Shown here in pieces: positions 23,983-34,003 of a stretch of 64,000 nucleotides of DNA. How positions within the stretch are numbered: the first letter of the stretch is position 1; each line of letters opens with the position of its first letter. Origin of the DNA: Thiolinea disciformis DSM 14473 (GTDB taxonomy: Bacteria; Pseudomonadota; Gammaproteobacteria; Thiotrichales; Thiotrichaceae); contig NZ_AQVE01000002.1 of the NCBI RefSeq assembly GCF_000371925.1, positions 62,001 through 126,000 of the forward strand. The letters run 5' to 3'. The notes under the pieces were generated by a model. It did not search any database. It had not been told where the DNA came from and saw nothing but the letters and a program-made list of their open reading frames with translations. Position numbers and translations under genes: made by a program.

Positions 23983-26934
23983 TTAATTAATCGTTACTGT
24001 CACAGTGGCAGTAGCGGTTTTGCCATAGCCGTCACTAACGCGGTAAGTGAAAGTATCAGTGCCTGTTGCACCATTGTTTGGTGTGTAAACAGCAGCATTA
24101 CCTGATTGAGTCACCGTACCCTTGGTCGGATTGGTACCACCCAGTAAGCTCAGGGTGTCGCCATCGGGATCGCTGTCATTGTTTAGCACATTAATGGTCA
24201 CCTTATTTTTAGGTGAGGTTGTGGCAGTGTTTCTAGTCACGCTAGCGTTATCCGCAACGGCTTTCGGTGCTGTATTGGCCTTAACTGTAACGGTTACCGT
24301 GCCACGTGCGGTTTTGCCTTTGCCATCACTGACCGTATAGGTAAAGGTATCTGTTCCTATAAAACCTAAACGCGGTGTATAGATCGCATTGTTGCCAGAT
24401 TTGGTGACGGTGCCATTAACGGGATTGGTGCCACCTACTAAGCTTAACGTATCACCATTAGCATCGGTGTCATTTTTCAACACTTCAATCGTTACCGGCT
24501 TCACCAGAGTGGGGCCACTGGTGGTGGTGGCAGTATCTGCGACCGCAACAGGTGCAACGTTGGTGCTGCCACTATTTACAGTGACCGTGACGATGCCTGT
24601 ATCGTAATTACCTTTTCCATCCGTGATGTAATAAGTAAAGGTGTCAGTCCCTACGAACCCTGTACGCGGTATATAAACAGCACTATTGCCAGATTTATAA
24701 ACCGTTCCATTTCTCGGATAAGTACCCCCTAACAAGGTTAAGGTATTATTTTCAGGATCAGTATCATTTGCTAAGACATTAATGGTTACCTGATTTCCTG
24801 CGGTAGTCGTAGCGGTATCACGCACAGCAGTAGGTGCTTTATTTGCATTAGGCGCAGTACCAACCGTAATAGTCACTTTAGCAGTTTTGCGATTGCCTTT
24901 GTCATCAGTCACGGTATAAGTGAAGCTATCGGTTCCCACAAAACCGGTGCGTGGCGTGTACACCAGTTTGTTGTTAACAATCCGTACTGTCCCATTAGCA
25001 GGTAAAGTCCCACCGATAATACGTAAGACATCCGTGCTATTCGGATCAGTATCATTGGCTAAGACATCAATCGTAACCGGTGTGTTGACGGTTGTAGTCG
25101 CGGTATCATCTATAGTGATAGGTGCTTGATTAATGGTGACGGTTACGCTGCCGATAGCCGTATTCCCTTTACCGTCGCTAATTGTATAGGTAAAGGTATC
25201 GTCACCTATCTGTCCGGTTCTAGGGGTATAAACAACCTGATTGTTGCTAATCACGGCTGTGCCTTTGCTAGGGGTGCTCACATTGGTGACAGTCAGGGGG
25301 TTTTGTTCTGGATCGGTATCATTCGCAATAACGTTAATCGTTACGGCTTTGGCGACGGTGGTGGTGGCTGTGTCTTTATTGGCCGTAGGGGCTTTATTTG
25401 CCGCACTAATGTCTACGGTTACGGTTGCGGTATCTGTAGCACCTTTGTCGTCAGCAATCGTATAGCTGAAGGTGTCAGTACCGGTTGCACTCGCGGCGGG
25501 TGTATAAATAATCGTACTAGCGCTAATAACCGCAGTACCTTTACTAGGTTGCGTGACAGCGCGAATGGTCAAGTTAGCTTGTTCAGGATCAGTATCATTA
25601 CTGAGAACACTAATTGTTTTAGCAACCCCAGCCACCGCATCAGCGGTGTCATTTACCGCATCAGGGAGTTGATTGGTCACTATCACCGTGACAGTTGCGG
25701 CGCCTGTTTCGCCTGCGGGATCTTTTACGGTGTATTTAAAGGTATCCGTTCCACTCCAGTTGGTTTTTGGCGTATAAACTATCCCTGTAGCATTAAATGT
25801 TACTGTTCCACCTTGTGTACTTGGATTATCCACAGCAATGATGGTTAGGGGATCGTTGTTTAAGTCCACATCATTAGCTAACAGGAGAGCGTTTGGAATA
25901 GTAATAGCTGTATTAGATTTGGTAGTGGTTGAGTCAGCTTTTGGCTCTGGCGCGACATTGGTAGCAGGTGTACTAGGTAGGTCTTCTGTTTTAGTCGTTA
26001 TATTGTAATTACAAGCTTGAGCCGACGCGGCTGTATCACTCACAGGGTCATAGATGTTCATCACTACCACGACACCATAAATATTGGTGAAGTCAGTAAT
26101 TTCGACATCGGGTGGCAAATATGTGCTACTACCCAACACCTTAAAGCCTAGAAATCCTTCATGAGCCGCAGTGCTATTATTGTTTTTAAAACCGGTTGTA
26201 GGATTATTAGGATTTGCTAGTGAGCCATCTTGTAATAAAACGGCTTCACGATGTCCCCATGCCGACCCTGCATCATCATAGATCCAACCATAAATAGCTC
26301 TTTCTAAGGGAAGAGGAATACTCGCTGCGGTCAAAGGGCTAGTGGATTGCTTAAAGAAATAAGCAAGATTTTCTGAGCGTGCTAAGGGCTCTGTACAGCC
26401 TGCCCCAACACCTATGGCTTTAAGTGCTCCACTGGTGTCATACACCCCTTGATTGATCCGCTTAGGCGGATTGTCGATAGTCTCGTTTTCTGAAGGCAGG
26501 AAATGGCTAAAAGCGCTATTATCGACCAGAAGCTGCGCATAAGCGGCTGAAATAGCAGAAATCTTTTCTTCGACACCGGCCAATGGTAAGCCTTGGACAC
26601 CAGTTTGCATCCCAGAACGCGCAGTGCGCTCGGCATTGATTAGGTAAAGAGCCTTCTGATTATCTGTTAAGCTAAACCAAGTGCTAGGCAGCTTTAAATT
26701 ACCTAATTTATTAGCAGGCAAACTGAGTTGTGTTTCTTCTGCGCGGCGTGCAGCATTAAAGGCTGCTTCAATCGCTGCTATGGTTGTAGGCGCATTATCA
26801 GCATTTGCCCAAGGAATATTTGTTGTCAAGTTAGGCGGTGATAAGGCCCAAGTAGAGGAAGCTAACAGAGAGCCACTTAATGCTAATACCAAGCTAGCTA
26901 ATTTAGTACGTGAAGAGAGTTTTCGCTGTTGCAT
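23983..26934 (-). CDS. Large secreted protein: CAP/SCP-like domain plus seven Ig-like repeats
   Basis: 983 residues with a signal peptide (cleavage near STWA-L). Residues ~40-320 resemble a CAP/SCP (cysteine-rich secretory protein) domain: a helix with YLINAERTARSG, an AYAQLLVDNSAFSHF segment and WGHREAVLL. Seven tandem ~90-residue Ig/cadherin-like repeats follow to the C-terminus, each with an NDTDP-type calcium-binding loop, a G-T-V strand, YTPRTG and TDTFTYTVSDGKG. There is no LPXTG, autotransporter or type I C-terminal signal that I can see, so the route across the outer membrane is unknown. Probably a surface adhesin or matrix protein. Confidence 0.83.
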   Translation of the reverse strand: MQQRKLSSRTKLASLVLALSGSLLASSTWALSPPNLTTNIPWANADNAPTTIAAIEAAFNAARRAEETQLSLPANKLGNLKLPSTWFSLTDNQKALYLINAERTARSGMQTGVQGLPLAGVEEKISAISAAYAQLLVDNSAFSHFLPSENETIDNPPKRINQGVYDTSGALKAIGVGAGCTEPLARSENLAYFFKQSTSPLTAASIPLPLERAIYGWIYDDAGSAWGHREAVLLQDGSLANPNNPTTGFKNNNSTAAHEGFLGFKVLGSSTYLPPDVEITDFTNIYGVVVVMNIYDPVSDTAASAQACNYNITTKTEDLPSTPATNVAPEPKADSTTTKSNTAITIPNALLLANDVDLNNDPLTIIAVDNPSTQGGTVTFNATGIVYTPKTNWSGTDTFKYTVKDPAGETGAATVTVIVTNQLPDAVNDTADAVAGVAKTISVLSNDTDPEQANLTIRAVTQPSKGTAVISASTIIYTPAASATGTDTFSYTIADDKGATDTATVTVDISAANKAPTANKDTATTTVAKAVTINVIANDTDPEQNPLTVTNVSTPSKGTAVISNNQVVYTPRTGQIGDDTFTYTISDGKGNTAIGSVTVTINQAPITIDDTATTTVNTPVTIDVLANDTDPNSTDVLRIIGGTLPANGTVRIVNNKLVYTPRTGFVGTDSFTYTVTDDKGNRKTAKVTITVGTAPNANKAPTAVRDTATTTAGNQVTINVLANDTDPENNTLTLLGGTYPRNGTVYKSGNSAVYIPRTGFVGTDTFTYYITDGKGNYDTGIVTVTVNSGSTNVAPVAVADTATTTSGPTLVKPVTIEVLKNDTDANGDTLSLVGGTNPVNGTVTKSGNNAIYTPRLGFIGTDTFTYTVSDGKGKTARGTVTVTVKANTAPKAVADNASVTRNTATTSPKNKVTINVLNNDSDPDGDTLSLLGGTNPTKGTVTQSGNAAVYTPNNGATGTDTFTYRVSDGYGKTATATVTVTIN

Positions 26935-27301
26935 AAGGATAAATACCTTTTATTAAACGCAGCCAGAACTGCAATGCCTTGTTTGCCAAATAAATTTCTT
27001 GGGGGTGTGATTATTTCGCACAACAAGCTGATTAAAAAATCCGGACTATCTTTTGTAATGCAAAGGGCTAACTACCATTATAGGCGTTAGTAACCAAGAT
27101 ATTAAGAATGATTAAAAAAGAAGCTTGAAAGATATTCCAGTTTTGCTTAATCAGAATAGCACTACTAAACCTTTTTAGAGTGGTCACCTATCTGGCCACA
27201 TAAACCATTTATCAGAATTCATAAAAGGCTCAATAGCCAATATAAAGTATAGAAAATAACTTATAATTTTAAGTCAATACTATTTTGAAAAAATTAAATT
27301 T
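26935..27301. other. AT-rich intergenic region upstream of the Ig-repeat gene
   Basis: 367 bases without a gene. It must contain the promoter of the minus-strand surface-protein gene. A small imperfect hairpin (GTGGTCA/TGGCCAC, 27180-27199) may terminate the hemerythrin gene. No RNA gene or repeat was recognised. Confidence 0.4.
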
Positions 27302-28234
27302 CTAAGCTTGGGGCAGATGGCGCGGAATTTTAATTAACTCCAAGTCGCAAATGTGAGGATGGTTTTCAGGAATTTCGGCTTGGTAAATCGTTAAGGGCAC
27401 AACAATGGGCTGAGGCCAAGCAGTATTTAGGAAACTCTCTAGCCAAGCACGACGTTCTGTTTCAGGTTTGACACACAATAGGGCTTCCACATTATGACAA
27501 ACGAAACCTTGTTGTGAGCTAAGGTGTTGTAATGTTTCTGATAACGCAGAAAGCTCGATAAATTCTGCTTGTTCGCGTAAGGGTTCCATGACTAATTTTT
27601 GATAGTCAACAAAGCTTAGACCCAAATGTTTTGCCAAAACTTGCATGAGTTCAGGTTGATAACGTGGAAATAGCACCACGTGACCCCCCGTTAATCCGTG
27701 TTGTGCAAAATGCTGGGTGACGGCATTGAGCCAAGCTTGATGGGTTGCTGTAGAGGTTTTTAGTAGTGGATTATTTTCGGGTAGGTAAGGGCGCTTAGCT
27801 AAGGGGTTGAAGTTTTTGATAGCCGCTAATTGTTGTTGCGTTAATAATTTGTCTACTAATGGAAAAACGTGCTCATCTTCTAAAATGGAGTGTTTTTTTA
27901 AGAGCTCGGCAAATTCTATAACATTGCGCCGCTTATTATTTTGCATAACCTGTTCAGCGAGTGTTCTTAGGCGACCGTGTTCTTGGCCTAATTGAACGAT
28001 AAGCGCTAAATGTTCGCGATGTTCTTGAAGTAAAGGGGCGAAAATCGTCTGCTCTTCATGCTGCAAATGAGGCTCTAATTCGGCGTCATTATAATTGTGA
28101 ATATAAGCAGCCGCCTGATCGACTGCATCCTCCGAACCATCCGCCGCGATAATCAATAATTGGTCTGCCAAGGCGATACAGGTCTGATGCTCATGCAGTA
28201 GTTTAGCTAAAGCTGGGTTAGGGGCGACACTCAT
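27302..28234 (-). CDS. Hemerythrin-domain protein with an uncharacterised C-terminal domain
   Basis: 310 residues. The N-terminal ~135 residues are a four-helix hemerythrin (HHE) domain with iron-ligand candidates in LLHEHQT, LQHEEQTIFAPLL, LGQEHGRLR and HSILEDEHVFPLVD. Such domains bind a di-iron centre for oxygen, NO or iron handling. The remaining ~170 residues (from PLAKRPYLPENN) have no family I recognise; they contain a VVLFPRYQPELMQVLAKHL segment. No signal peptide, so cytoplasmic. 24 bases downstream of tcdA and possibly in the nadB-tcdA transcript. Confidence 0.8.
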   Translation of the reverse strand: MSVAPNPALAKLLHEHQTCIALADQLLIIAADGSEDAVDQAAAYIHNYNDAELEPHLQHEEQTIFAPLLQEHREHLALIVQLGQEHGRLRTLAEQVMQNNKRRNVIEFAELLKKHSILEDEHVFPLVDKLLTQQQLAAIKNFNPLAKRPYLPENNPLLKTSTATHQAWLNAVTQHFAQHGLTGGHVVLFPRYQPELMQVLAKHLGLSFVDYQKLVMEPLREQAEFIELSALSETLQHLSSQQGFVCHNVEALLCVKPETERRAWLESFLNTAWPQPIVVPLTIYQAEIPENHPHICDLELIKIPRHLPQA

Positions 28235-28258
28235 ATAAAACCTCTGAAACGAGCAACA

Positions 28259-29050
28259 TTAAGATATGTGGGCGAGTTTATCGAGTACATAACTCACCGC
28301 CATGAGGGCAAAACTGGCAGTCACCGTCATGACTGAGCCTAAGCCTCCCGCGCAGCTTAAGCCGGTATTTGTAGTATCGACGGGGCGTGCCGTGCTGATT
28401 TTTCCGTCAAGTGTAGTAAAACGCATGGCTTCTTCTGACCAAACACACGGTATCTCAAAGCGTCGTTTGGGATTTTGACTAAAGTGGTAATCTTGGCGTA
28501 ATTGTTTGCGTACTCGCGCTAAAAGTGGGTCTTGTTGGCTGCGCGCCAGATCGCTTAAACGGATTTTACTGGGATCACGTTGTCCACCCGCGCCACCTAA
28601 GGTAATTATTTTAATTTTCTGGCGTTTACAATGCGCAATTATGGCGGATTTGACCCGAGCATTATCGATGCAATCAATCACATAATCGAAACTAGGGCTG
28701 AGCATTACACTCAAATTAGCCTGATCCACAAAATCTTCAATCAAGTGTACTTGGCAAGTCGGGTGAATATCGACAATTCGTTGGCGCAATACCTCGACTT
28801 TAGCTGCGCCAATGGTGCTGGTTAGCGCGGGTAGTTGGCGATTGATATTCGATTCCGACACATTGTCCAAATCAATCAAGGTTAATTGGCCAATGCCACT
28901 ACGTGCTAAGGCTTCTACCGCCCAAGAGCCAACCCCACCAACACCAATCACGCAAACATGCGCTTGATAAAAACGTTGTAATGCTTCGTTCCCATAAATA
29001 CGGGCAATCCCACCAAAGCGGCGGTCTAAATCAAAATCAAGGGTCATCAT
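28259..29050 (-). CDS. tcdA: tRNA threonylcarbamoyladenosine dehydratase TcdA
   Basis: 263 residues. An E1-like, ATP-dependent enzyme that cyclises t6A37 of ANN-decoding tRNAs to ct6A. The family start DRRFGGIARIYGNEALQRF, the nucleotide-binding GVGGVGSWAVEALARSGIG, the NINRQLPALTSTIG arginine region and the C-terminal SCAGGLGSVMTVTASFALMA are all present. Its start overlaps the nadB stop by one base (TAATG), suggesting coupled translation; a second ATG is one codon later. Confidence 0.94.
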   Translation of the reverse strand: MMTLDFDLDRRFGGIARIYGNEALQRFYQAHVCVIGVGGVGSWAVEALARSGIGQLTLIDLDNVSESNINRQLPALTSTIGAAKVEVLRQRIVDIHPTCQVHLIEDFVDQANLSVMLSPSFDYVIDCIDNARVKSAIIAHCKRQKIKIITLGGAGGQRDPSKIRLSDLARSQQDPLLARVRKQLRQDYHFSQNPKRRFEIPCVWSEEAMRFTTLDGKISTARPVDTTNTGLSCAGGLGSVMTVTASFALMAVSYVLDKLAHIS

Positions 29051-30663
29051 TAATGCGGATACGACATGCTAAGGGGGTCTAAAATAGTGGGTTTCTGTTG
29101 AAGTCTTGGATCGGAGTTGGGATAGTCCAAGGTATAATGTAGTCCACGACTTTCATGACGACGCAAGGCAGAGTGAATAATGAGCCAAGCGACGACCGCC
29201 AAGTTGCGTAATTCAATCAGATCGCTGGTAATTTTAAAGTTGGCATAGTATTCATCAATTTCACGCAGCAATAATTCTAAACGATGGCGTGCCCGTTGTA
29301 GACGTTTAGTAGTGCGTACAATACCAACGTAATCCCACATGAAACGGCGAATTTCATCCCAATTGTGGGTAATGACAACATGTTCATCGGAATTGGTGAC
29401 CCTGCTTTCATCCCAAGCTGGCAATGCTGGCATTGGGAACGGCTCATCTAAACGCTCAAGAATATCTAAACTGGTGGAACGCGCAAATACAATACATTCC
29501 AATAAAGAGTTACTCGCTAAACGATTCGCGCCATGTAAGCCGGTATAACTGGCTTCACCAATACAATATAAACCATCCAAGTCGGTGCGACCCTTCAAGT
29601 CAGTCATTACACCACCACAGGTATAATGCGCCGCAGGAACCACTGGCAAAGGTTCTTTGGTCATGTCGTAGCCAAAGGATAAACAGGTGGCATAGACATT
29701 CGGAAAGTGACTGAGAATAAAGTCTTTCGGTTTGTAGCTAATGTCCAAATAAACGCAGTCCACTCCTAAGCGTTTCATTTCGTGGTCAATAGCACGTGCC
29801 ACAATATCACGAGGTGCTAGTTCTGCGCGCGGATCAAAATTGGGCATAAAGCGTGTGCCATCCGGCAACTTTAATAACCCCCCTTCACCTCGTACCGCTT
29901 CAGTAATGAGATTGGCTTTCGCATGGGGGTGATATAGGCAAGTTGGATGGAATTGCATAAATTCCATATTGGCAACCCGACAGCCCGCACGCCACGCCAT
30001 AGCAATACCATCCCCACTGGAGCCATCGGGGTTACTGGTATAAAGATAAACTTTACTGGCGCCGCCAGAGGCTAGTACGGTAAAGCGTGCACGGATCGGT
30101 TCGGTGGTTTGGGTACTACGCTTATGTACATAAGCTCCCACACAGCGATTGCCTGCTAAACCTAGCTTACGAGTCGTAATAAAATCAATAGCTATATGAT
30201 TTTCTAATATTTCAATATGGCTGCGTTGGCGGATTTGCTCGACCAAACTATTTTCAATCGCACGTCCTGTCGCATCATTACTGTGAGCAATACGCCGATG
30301 GCTGTGTCCGCCCTCGCGCGTTAAATGTAAGCCTGCCTCACTCAATTCATCGTCACTGCCTTCTACACGCGTAAAAGGTACGCCTTGTTCTTGTAACCAC
30401 GCAATGGCTTGGGGACCATTATTCACGACAAACCCTACAGTAGCTTCATTACATAGACCAGCTCCAGCAACGAGTGTGTCATTAATGTGCGCCTGTAAGC
30501 TGTCATCTTGATCTAAGACCGCTGCAATGCCACCTTGGGCGTATAAAGTGCTACCTTCGTAGATGGTATTTTTACTTAACACAGCAATACGCAAGGTGGA
30601 TGGCAAACTTAAGGCCAAACTGAGGCCAGCCGCGCCACTACCAATAATCAATACATCGTACAT
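29050..30663 (-). CDS. nadB: L-aspartate oxidase
   Basis: 537 residues. A flavoprotein that oxidises aspartate to iminoaspartate, the first step of NAD synthesis. FAD-binding [17 protein letters not shown] at the N-terminus, [20 protein letters not shown], the active-site region FHPTCLYHP...RGEGG and [11 protein letters not shown], and HYTCGGV with the GLYCIGE second FAD segment. Length is normal. Divergent from rpoE with a ~140-base gap; this nadB/rpoE pairing is common in gammaproteobacteria. Confidence 0.96.
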   Translation of the reverse strand: MYDVLIIGSGAAGLSLALSLPSTLRIAVLSKNTIYEGSTLYAQGGIAAVLDQDDSLQAHINDTLVAGAGLCNEATVGFVVNNGPQAIAWLQEQGVPFTRVEGSDDELSEAGLHLTREGGHSHRRIAHSNDATGRAIENSLVEQIRQRSHIEILENHIAIDFITTRKLGLAGNRCVGAYVHKRSTQTTEPIRARFTVLASGGASKVYLYTSNPDGSSGDGIAMAWRAGCRVANMEFMQFHPTCLYHPHAKANLITEAVRGEGGLLKLPDGTRFMPNFDPRAELAPRDIVARAIDHEMKRLGVDCVYLDISYKPKDFILSHFPNVYATCLSFGYDMTKEPLPVVPAAHYTCGGVMTDLKGRTDLDGLYCIGEASYTGLHGANRLASNSLLECIVFARSTSLDILERLDEPFPMPALPAWDESRVTNSDEHVVITHNWDEIRRFMWDYVGIVRTTKRLQRARHRLELLLREIDEYYANFKITSDLIELRNLAVVAWLIIHSALRRHESRGLHYTLDYPNSDPRLQQKPTILDPLSMSYPH

Positions 30664-30800
30664 GCGCTACGTTCATCCTTTGTGGTTAAACCAAAATGCG
30701 TCAGGCGATTTATTCTTATTCTATGCTTCTTGTCGCAGTCACGGTAGCATATAGCTTTTTTGTGGCATTATTTTCCACATTGATAAGGAGCCAAGCCCGT

Positions 30801-31376
30801 ATGGGCGCAAGTTTAACTGATCTTGAACTGGTACAGCGTGTCCAGTCAGGCGACAAAAAATCTTTTGATGTGCTGGTATTAAAATATCAGCATAAGGTTA
30901 TTAATTTAATTATACGTTATGTGCATGATCACGATACCGCACAAGATGTCGCCCAAGAAGCGTTTATCAAGGCCTATCGCGGCTTGCAGAGCTTTCGTGG
31001 TGAATCAGCTTTTTATACGTGGTTGTATCGCATTGCGATTAATACCGCGAAAAATCATCTGGTTTCTCAAGGGCGGCGTGCACCTGATTTTGATATTGAT
31101 GCAGAAGATGCGGAACAATATGAGGGTGAGTCTGCTCTAAAGGAATATGCTACGCCGGAACATGAAATATTACGCGATGAAATTCAGACCGTGGTCACCC
31201 ATGCCATCGATAGTCTACCGGAAGATTTGCGTACCGCGATTGTGCTACGTGAACTGGAAGGCATGAGTTATGAAGAAATTGCAGAGGCAATGGACTGTCC
31301 TATCGGCACAGTACGTTCACGGATTTTCCGTGCGCGTGAGGCCATTGATAAGGTGCTACAACCTCTGCTTAATTAA
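30801..31376 (+). CDS. rpoE: RNA polymerase sigma factor RpoE (AlgU)
   Basis: 191 residues from the ATG at 30801, which has AAGGAG ten bases upstream; a 35-residue in-frame extension is hydrophobic and not part of the family. ECF sigma factor for envelope stress. Region 2 is DVLVLKYQHKVINLI...DAQDVAQ-type (TAQDVAQEAFIKAYRGL, FYTWLYRIAINTAKN); region 4 is LPEDLRTAIVLRELEGMSYEEIAEAMDCPIGTVRSRIFRA (seen as consecutive helices). It is followed by rseA, rseB and rseC. Confidence 0.95.
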   Translation: MGASLTDLELVQRVQSGDKKSFDVLVLKYQHKVINLIIRYVHDHDTAQDVAQEAFIKAYRGLQSFRGESAFYTWLYRIAINTAKNHLVSQGRRAPDFDIDAEDAEQYEGESALKEYATPEHEILRDEIQTVVTHAIDSLPEDLRTAIVLRELEGMSYEEIAEAMDCPIGTVRSRIFRAREAIDKVLQPLLN

Positions 31377-31413
31377 TAAAGTAGGGGTTCGCCTTTTTTT
31401 GAGGTGAAAGTAA

Positions 31414-32046
31414 ATGAATACAAGTAAACACGAGTTTTTATCTGCCTTATTAGATGATGAGGTCGGTAGTTTTGAGCAGCGCCGCTTATTGGATGAATTA
31501 AAACAAGACCATGAGCTGGGGCAAGCTTTTAGCCGCTATGCCTTAATTGGCGAGGCGATGCGTAGTAAAAAGACCATTGTCGCTAAAAGAAGCTTGCTAG
31601 ATGGTATCCATGCGGAGCTTTATGATGAGCCAGCACTAAAGGTCGAGCCGATTAAATTACCGGCTGCCAAAGAGTCAGCCGCCGCAAGGGCAGCCGTAAA
31701 ACGTGCGCCTATTTGGCGCTACGCGATGGCCGCCAGCGCAGTATTGGCGCTTGTCGGTGGCATTTGGGTGATCCAACAACAAAATAATGCTCAACAGCAA
31801 GCCACTTTAGCCCAAGTTCCCGCTACGCCGACTGTAAAACCCGCCGTAATAAAAGGGGAACCACAACCAGCCTTGGCCGCTTCGACGGTTCGTGAGTCTA
31901 ACAAAGATCAGCAAATAGCTAATAATCGTCTTGATCCACAAACGCGTGAGATGATTAAAATGTATATGGCGCAGCATGTGAAATACGCTTCAACCACTGC
32001 CATTGTCCCTTCTGTGCGAGCTGTGTCGAACTCTGATGATTATTAA
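31414..32046 (+). CDS. rseA: Anti-sigma-E factor RseA (MucA)
   Basis: 210 residues. The N-terminal cytoplasmic domain that binds RpoE is clear (FLSALLDDEVGSFEQRRLLD, FSRYALIGEAMRS). One membrane helix lies near residues 105-121 (AMAASAVLALVGGIWVI), followed by a periplasmic tail rich in Ala/Pro/Gln. Regulated proteolysis of this protein by DegS and RseP releases RpoE. AGGTG about ten bases before the ATG. The end overlaps rseB by ~11 bases. Confidence 0.92.
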   Translation: MNTSKHEFLSALLDDEVGSFEQRRLLDELKQDHELGQAFSRYALIGEAMRSKKTIVAKRSLLDGIHAELYDEPALKVEPIKLPAAKESAAARAAVKRAPIWRYAMAASAVLALVGGIWVIQQQNNAQQQATLAQVPATPTVKPAVIKGEPQPALAASTVRESNKDQQIANNRLDPQTREMIKMYMAQHVKYASTTAIVPSVRAVSNSDDY

Positions 32047-32992
32047 ACCACATCTTATGAAATGGGGTATTGTATTGGCTGGTGCAGTGATAATGACGCC
32101 TGCCTTTGCTAATGATGCCCTACAGTTATTAGCACGTATGCAAACTTCGCTGCGTAGTTTGAATTATTCGGGGCAACTCGCCTATTCACAAGGTACTGAT
32201 TTAGCCACTTATCGCATTACGCACCAAGCCGGTGAAGAGCAAGACAGTGTGGTGCGTTTAGATGCCAGTGAAAGCACGCAGGTGGATAAAACAGAAAGTT
32301 TTTCACTCTCGCGTTTTGATCCTCTCTATGCAGCCAAAGAAGAAAATTATTCCTTTGATTTTGGCTCGGATATGCGTGTAGCGGGGCAGACTTGCAAGGT
32401 TGTCGTAGCGCGCCCTAAAGACAAATTGCGTTATTTGCATCGTTATTGTATTAATCCTGACACCGGTATGTTGCTTAAGTATTCCATGATGGATCGGGAT
32501 CAGCGCGTATTAGAACAGTTAGTATTTACTCAACTCTCGGTCGATGTTGATACCGCAGCGAGTCCGATAGCGGATACGGCCACTATGGTTGAAGCAGCAG
32601 CTTTCAATACAGCGCCCGCGCCCATAGCACGTATGGCGGCGCGTGAGCCGGCCAAAGTCAATACCCCCGATAATGCTAAACTTGGCAATACTAAGTTAGT
32701 CTTTGGTCATTGGGATGTTAGTGCGCTGCCCGCTGGCTTCAAAGTGGTCAAAGTGATATCTGAGACCGAAGAAAAAGCAGCGCCTCAAATTATCCTATCC
32801 GATGGTATGACCTCGGTTTCCATTTTCATTTCTCCAAATGGAGCGCCTAAAGTCGAAGATAATATTACGATGGCTAGCGGTGCGACCCATATTTTAAGTC
32901 ATGATATGGCCGGACACTCACTCACCTTTGTTGGGGAGGTGCCATTGGCTACTTTGCAAGCAATTCAGAAGGGCTTAAGGTATGTTGATTAA
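32036..32992 (+). CDS. rseB: RseB (MucB), periplasmic regulator of the sigma-E pathway
   Basis: 318 residues from the ATG at 32036 (another possible start is the Met at 32057). A signal peptide ends near PAFA-ND. The N-terminal lipid-sensing domain has LLARMQTSLRSLNYSGQLAY, and the C-terminal domain binds RseA and shields it from DegS until misfolded lipopolysaccharide or proteins appear. Family features SRFDPLYAAKEENYSFDFG and VFGHWDVSALPAGFKVV are present. The frame overlaps rseC's possible upstream start. Confidence 0.92.
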   Translation: MIIKPHLMKWGIVLAGAVIMTPAFANDALQLLARMQTSLRSLNYSGQLAYSQGTDLATYRITHQAGEEQDSVVRLDASESTQVDKTESFSLSRFDPLYAAKEENYSFDFGSDMRVAGQTCKVVVARPKDKLRYLHRYCINPDTGMLLKYSMMDRDQRVLEQLVFTQLSVDVDTAASPIADTATMVEAAAFNTAPAPIARMAAREPAKVNTPDNAKLGNTKLVFGHWDVSALPAGFKVVKVISETEEKAAPQIILSDGMTSVSIFISPNGAPKVEDNITMASGATHILSHDMAGHSLTFVGEVPLATLQAIQKGLRYVD

Positions 32993-33047
32993 TAATTCAT
33001 CCCACGATCCGACTATATTGAATAATCCTAACAAGGACGGGGACGGG

Positions 33048-33539
33048 ATGATGATTGAACAAATCGCACGTGTCGTAAGTATTAAAGGCAATTACGCATG
33101 GGTAATGCCTGAGTCTATAGCTAACTGTGCTAGTTGCGCGACGACTAAGACTATAGCTTGTGGTAAAAGTAAGCTATTTGATTTTATGAAACCTAAGTCT
33201 GATAAGCTTTATGCTATTAATCCTTTACATGCCAAGCCGGGTGATATGGTAGTGATTGGACTGCATAGTCAAGCCTTAGTATTTTATTCCATGCTAGCCT
33301 ATTTACTGCCTTTAGTCAGTTTACTTGTCTTCGCTATGTTAGGCGAAGCTTTAGCACTGCAATTAAGTTTACCCCGAGAGGCTTCCGCTATTTTAGCAGG
33401 TTTGGCGGGTTTATTGGGTGGCTTGCGCGTGGTCGCGTGGATTATGCAGCACTTGGTTGATTCAGCAAATAGTCAGCCCGTTATTTTACGCCATAAAGAA
33501 AGTCAGTTTCCTTTGCATCAATTAAAAAGCTTAGCATAA
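33048..33539 (+). CDS. rseC: RseC (MucC) inner-membrane protein
   Basis: 163 residues from the ATG pair at 33048/33051 with GGACGGGG upstream; the longer frame from 32982 overlaps rseB and is less likely. It has the RseC cysteine cluster (NCASCATTKTIACGKS, residues ~25-40), two membrane helices (VFYSMLAYLLPLVSLLVFAM and ILAGLAGLLGGLRVVAWIM) and a short tail. It modulates sigma-E and has been linked to redox (SoxR reduction) and thiamine functions; the precise role is unclear. No mucD/degP protease gene follows, as it does in Pseudomonas. Confidence 0.9.
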   Translation: MMIEQIARVVSIKGNYAWVMPESIANCASCATTKTIACGKSKLFDFMKPKSDKLYAINPLHAKPGDMVVIGLHSQALVFYSMLAYLLPLVSLLVFAMLGEALALQLSLPREASAILAGLAGLLGGLRVVAWIMQHLVDSANSQPVILRHKESQFPLHQLKSLA

Positions 33540-33580
33540 TAAATATATCTTATAAAGATTGAGCATGTAAAGCAACGTGC

Positions 33581-33928
33581 TCAACGCGAGCGAAACATGA
33601 AATACACGGCTCCCACTAAACATAAGCCTGCCCAGAGATAATCGAGCTTTAGCGGCTCACGCATATAAAAATACGAAAACGGCACAAAAATCGATAAAGT
33701 GATTACTTCTTGAATAACTTTAAGCTGTCCTACATTTAATGCGGTATAGCCAATACGATTCGCGGGGACTTGTAATAAGTATTCAAACAAGGCAATACCC
33801 CAGCTAAATAGCGCGGCGTAGAGCCAAGGCTTGTGACTTAAATCGCGTAAGTGCGCATACCAAGCAAAAGTCATAAACACATTGCTGCAAATCAACAAGC
33901 CTATGGAAATTAATACAGGATGATTCAT
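33581..33928 (-). CDS. DUF486 (DMT-superfamily) small membrane protein
   Basis: 115 residues with four predicted membrane helices. Family pattern: VLISIGLLICSNVFMTFAWY at the start, AALFSWGIALFEYLLQVPANRIG in the middle, and LYLWAG-type KLDYLWAGLCLVGAVYFMF at the end. Related to half-size drug/metabolite transporters; substrate unknown. Lone gene, convergent with rseC. Confidence 0.85.
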   Translation of the reverse strand: MNHPVLISIGLLICSNVFMTFAWYAHLRDLSHKPWLYAALFSWGIALFEYLLQVPANRIGYTALNVGQLKVIQEVITLSIFVPFSYFYMREPLKLDYLWAGLCLVGAVYFMFRSR

Positions 33929-34003
33929 GGTGCGATAGCGCTGAGAACAAGTGGCGGCACTATAAGCCTATTAGCAAAGTTTGGGCAAGTTTTATCCGTA
34001 TAT

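Noticed and set aside
25126..25848. 240-residue plus-strand ORF
   Set aside because: It is the antisense shadow of the Ig-repeat gene; its Gly/Cys-rich, low-complexity pattern reflects Thr/Val/Asp codons on the other strand.
30696..30800. Hydrophobic 35-residue extension of RpoE
   Set aside because: Not part of the sigma-E family; a Shine-Dalgarno precedes the ATG at 30801.
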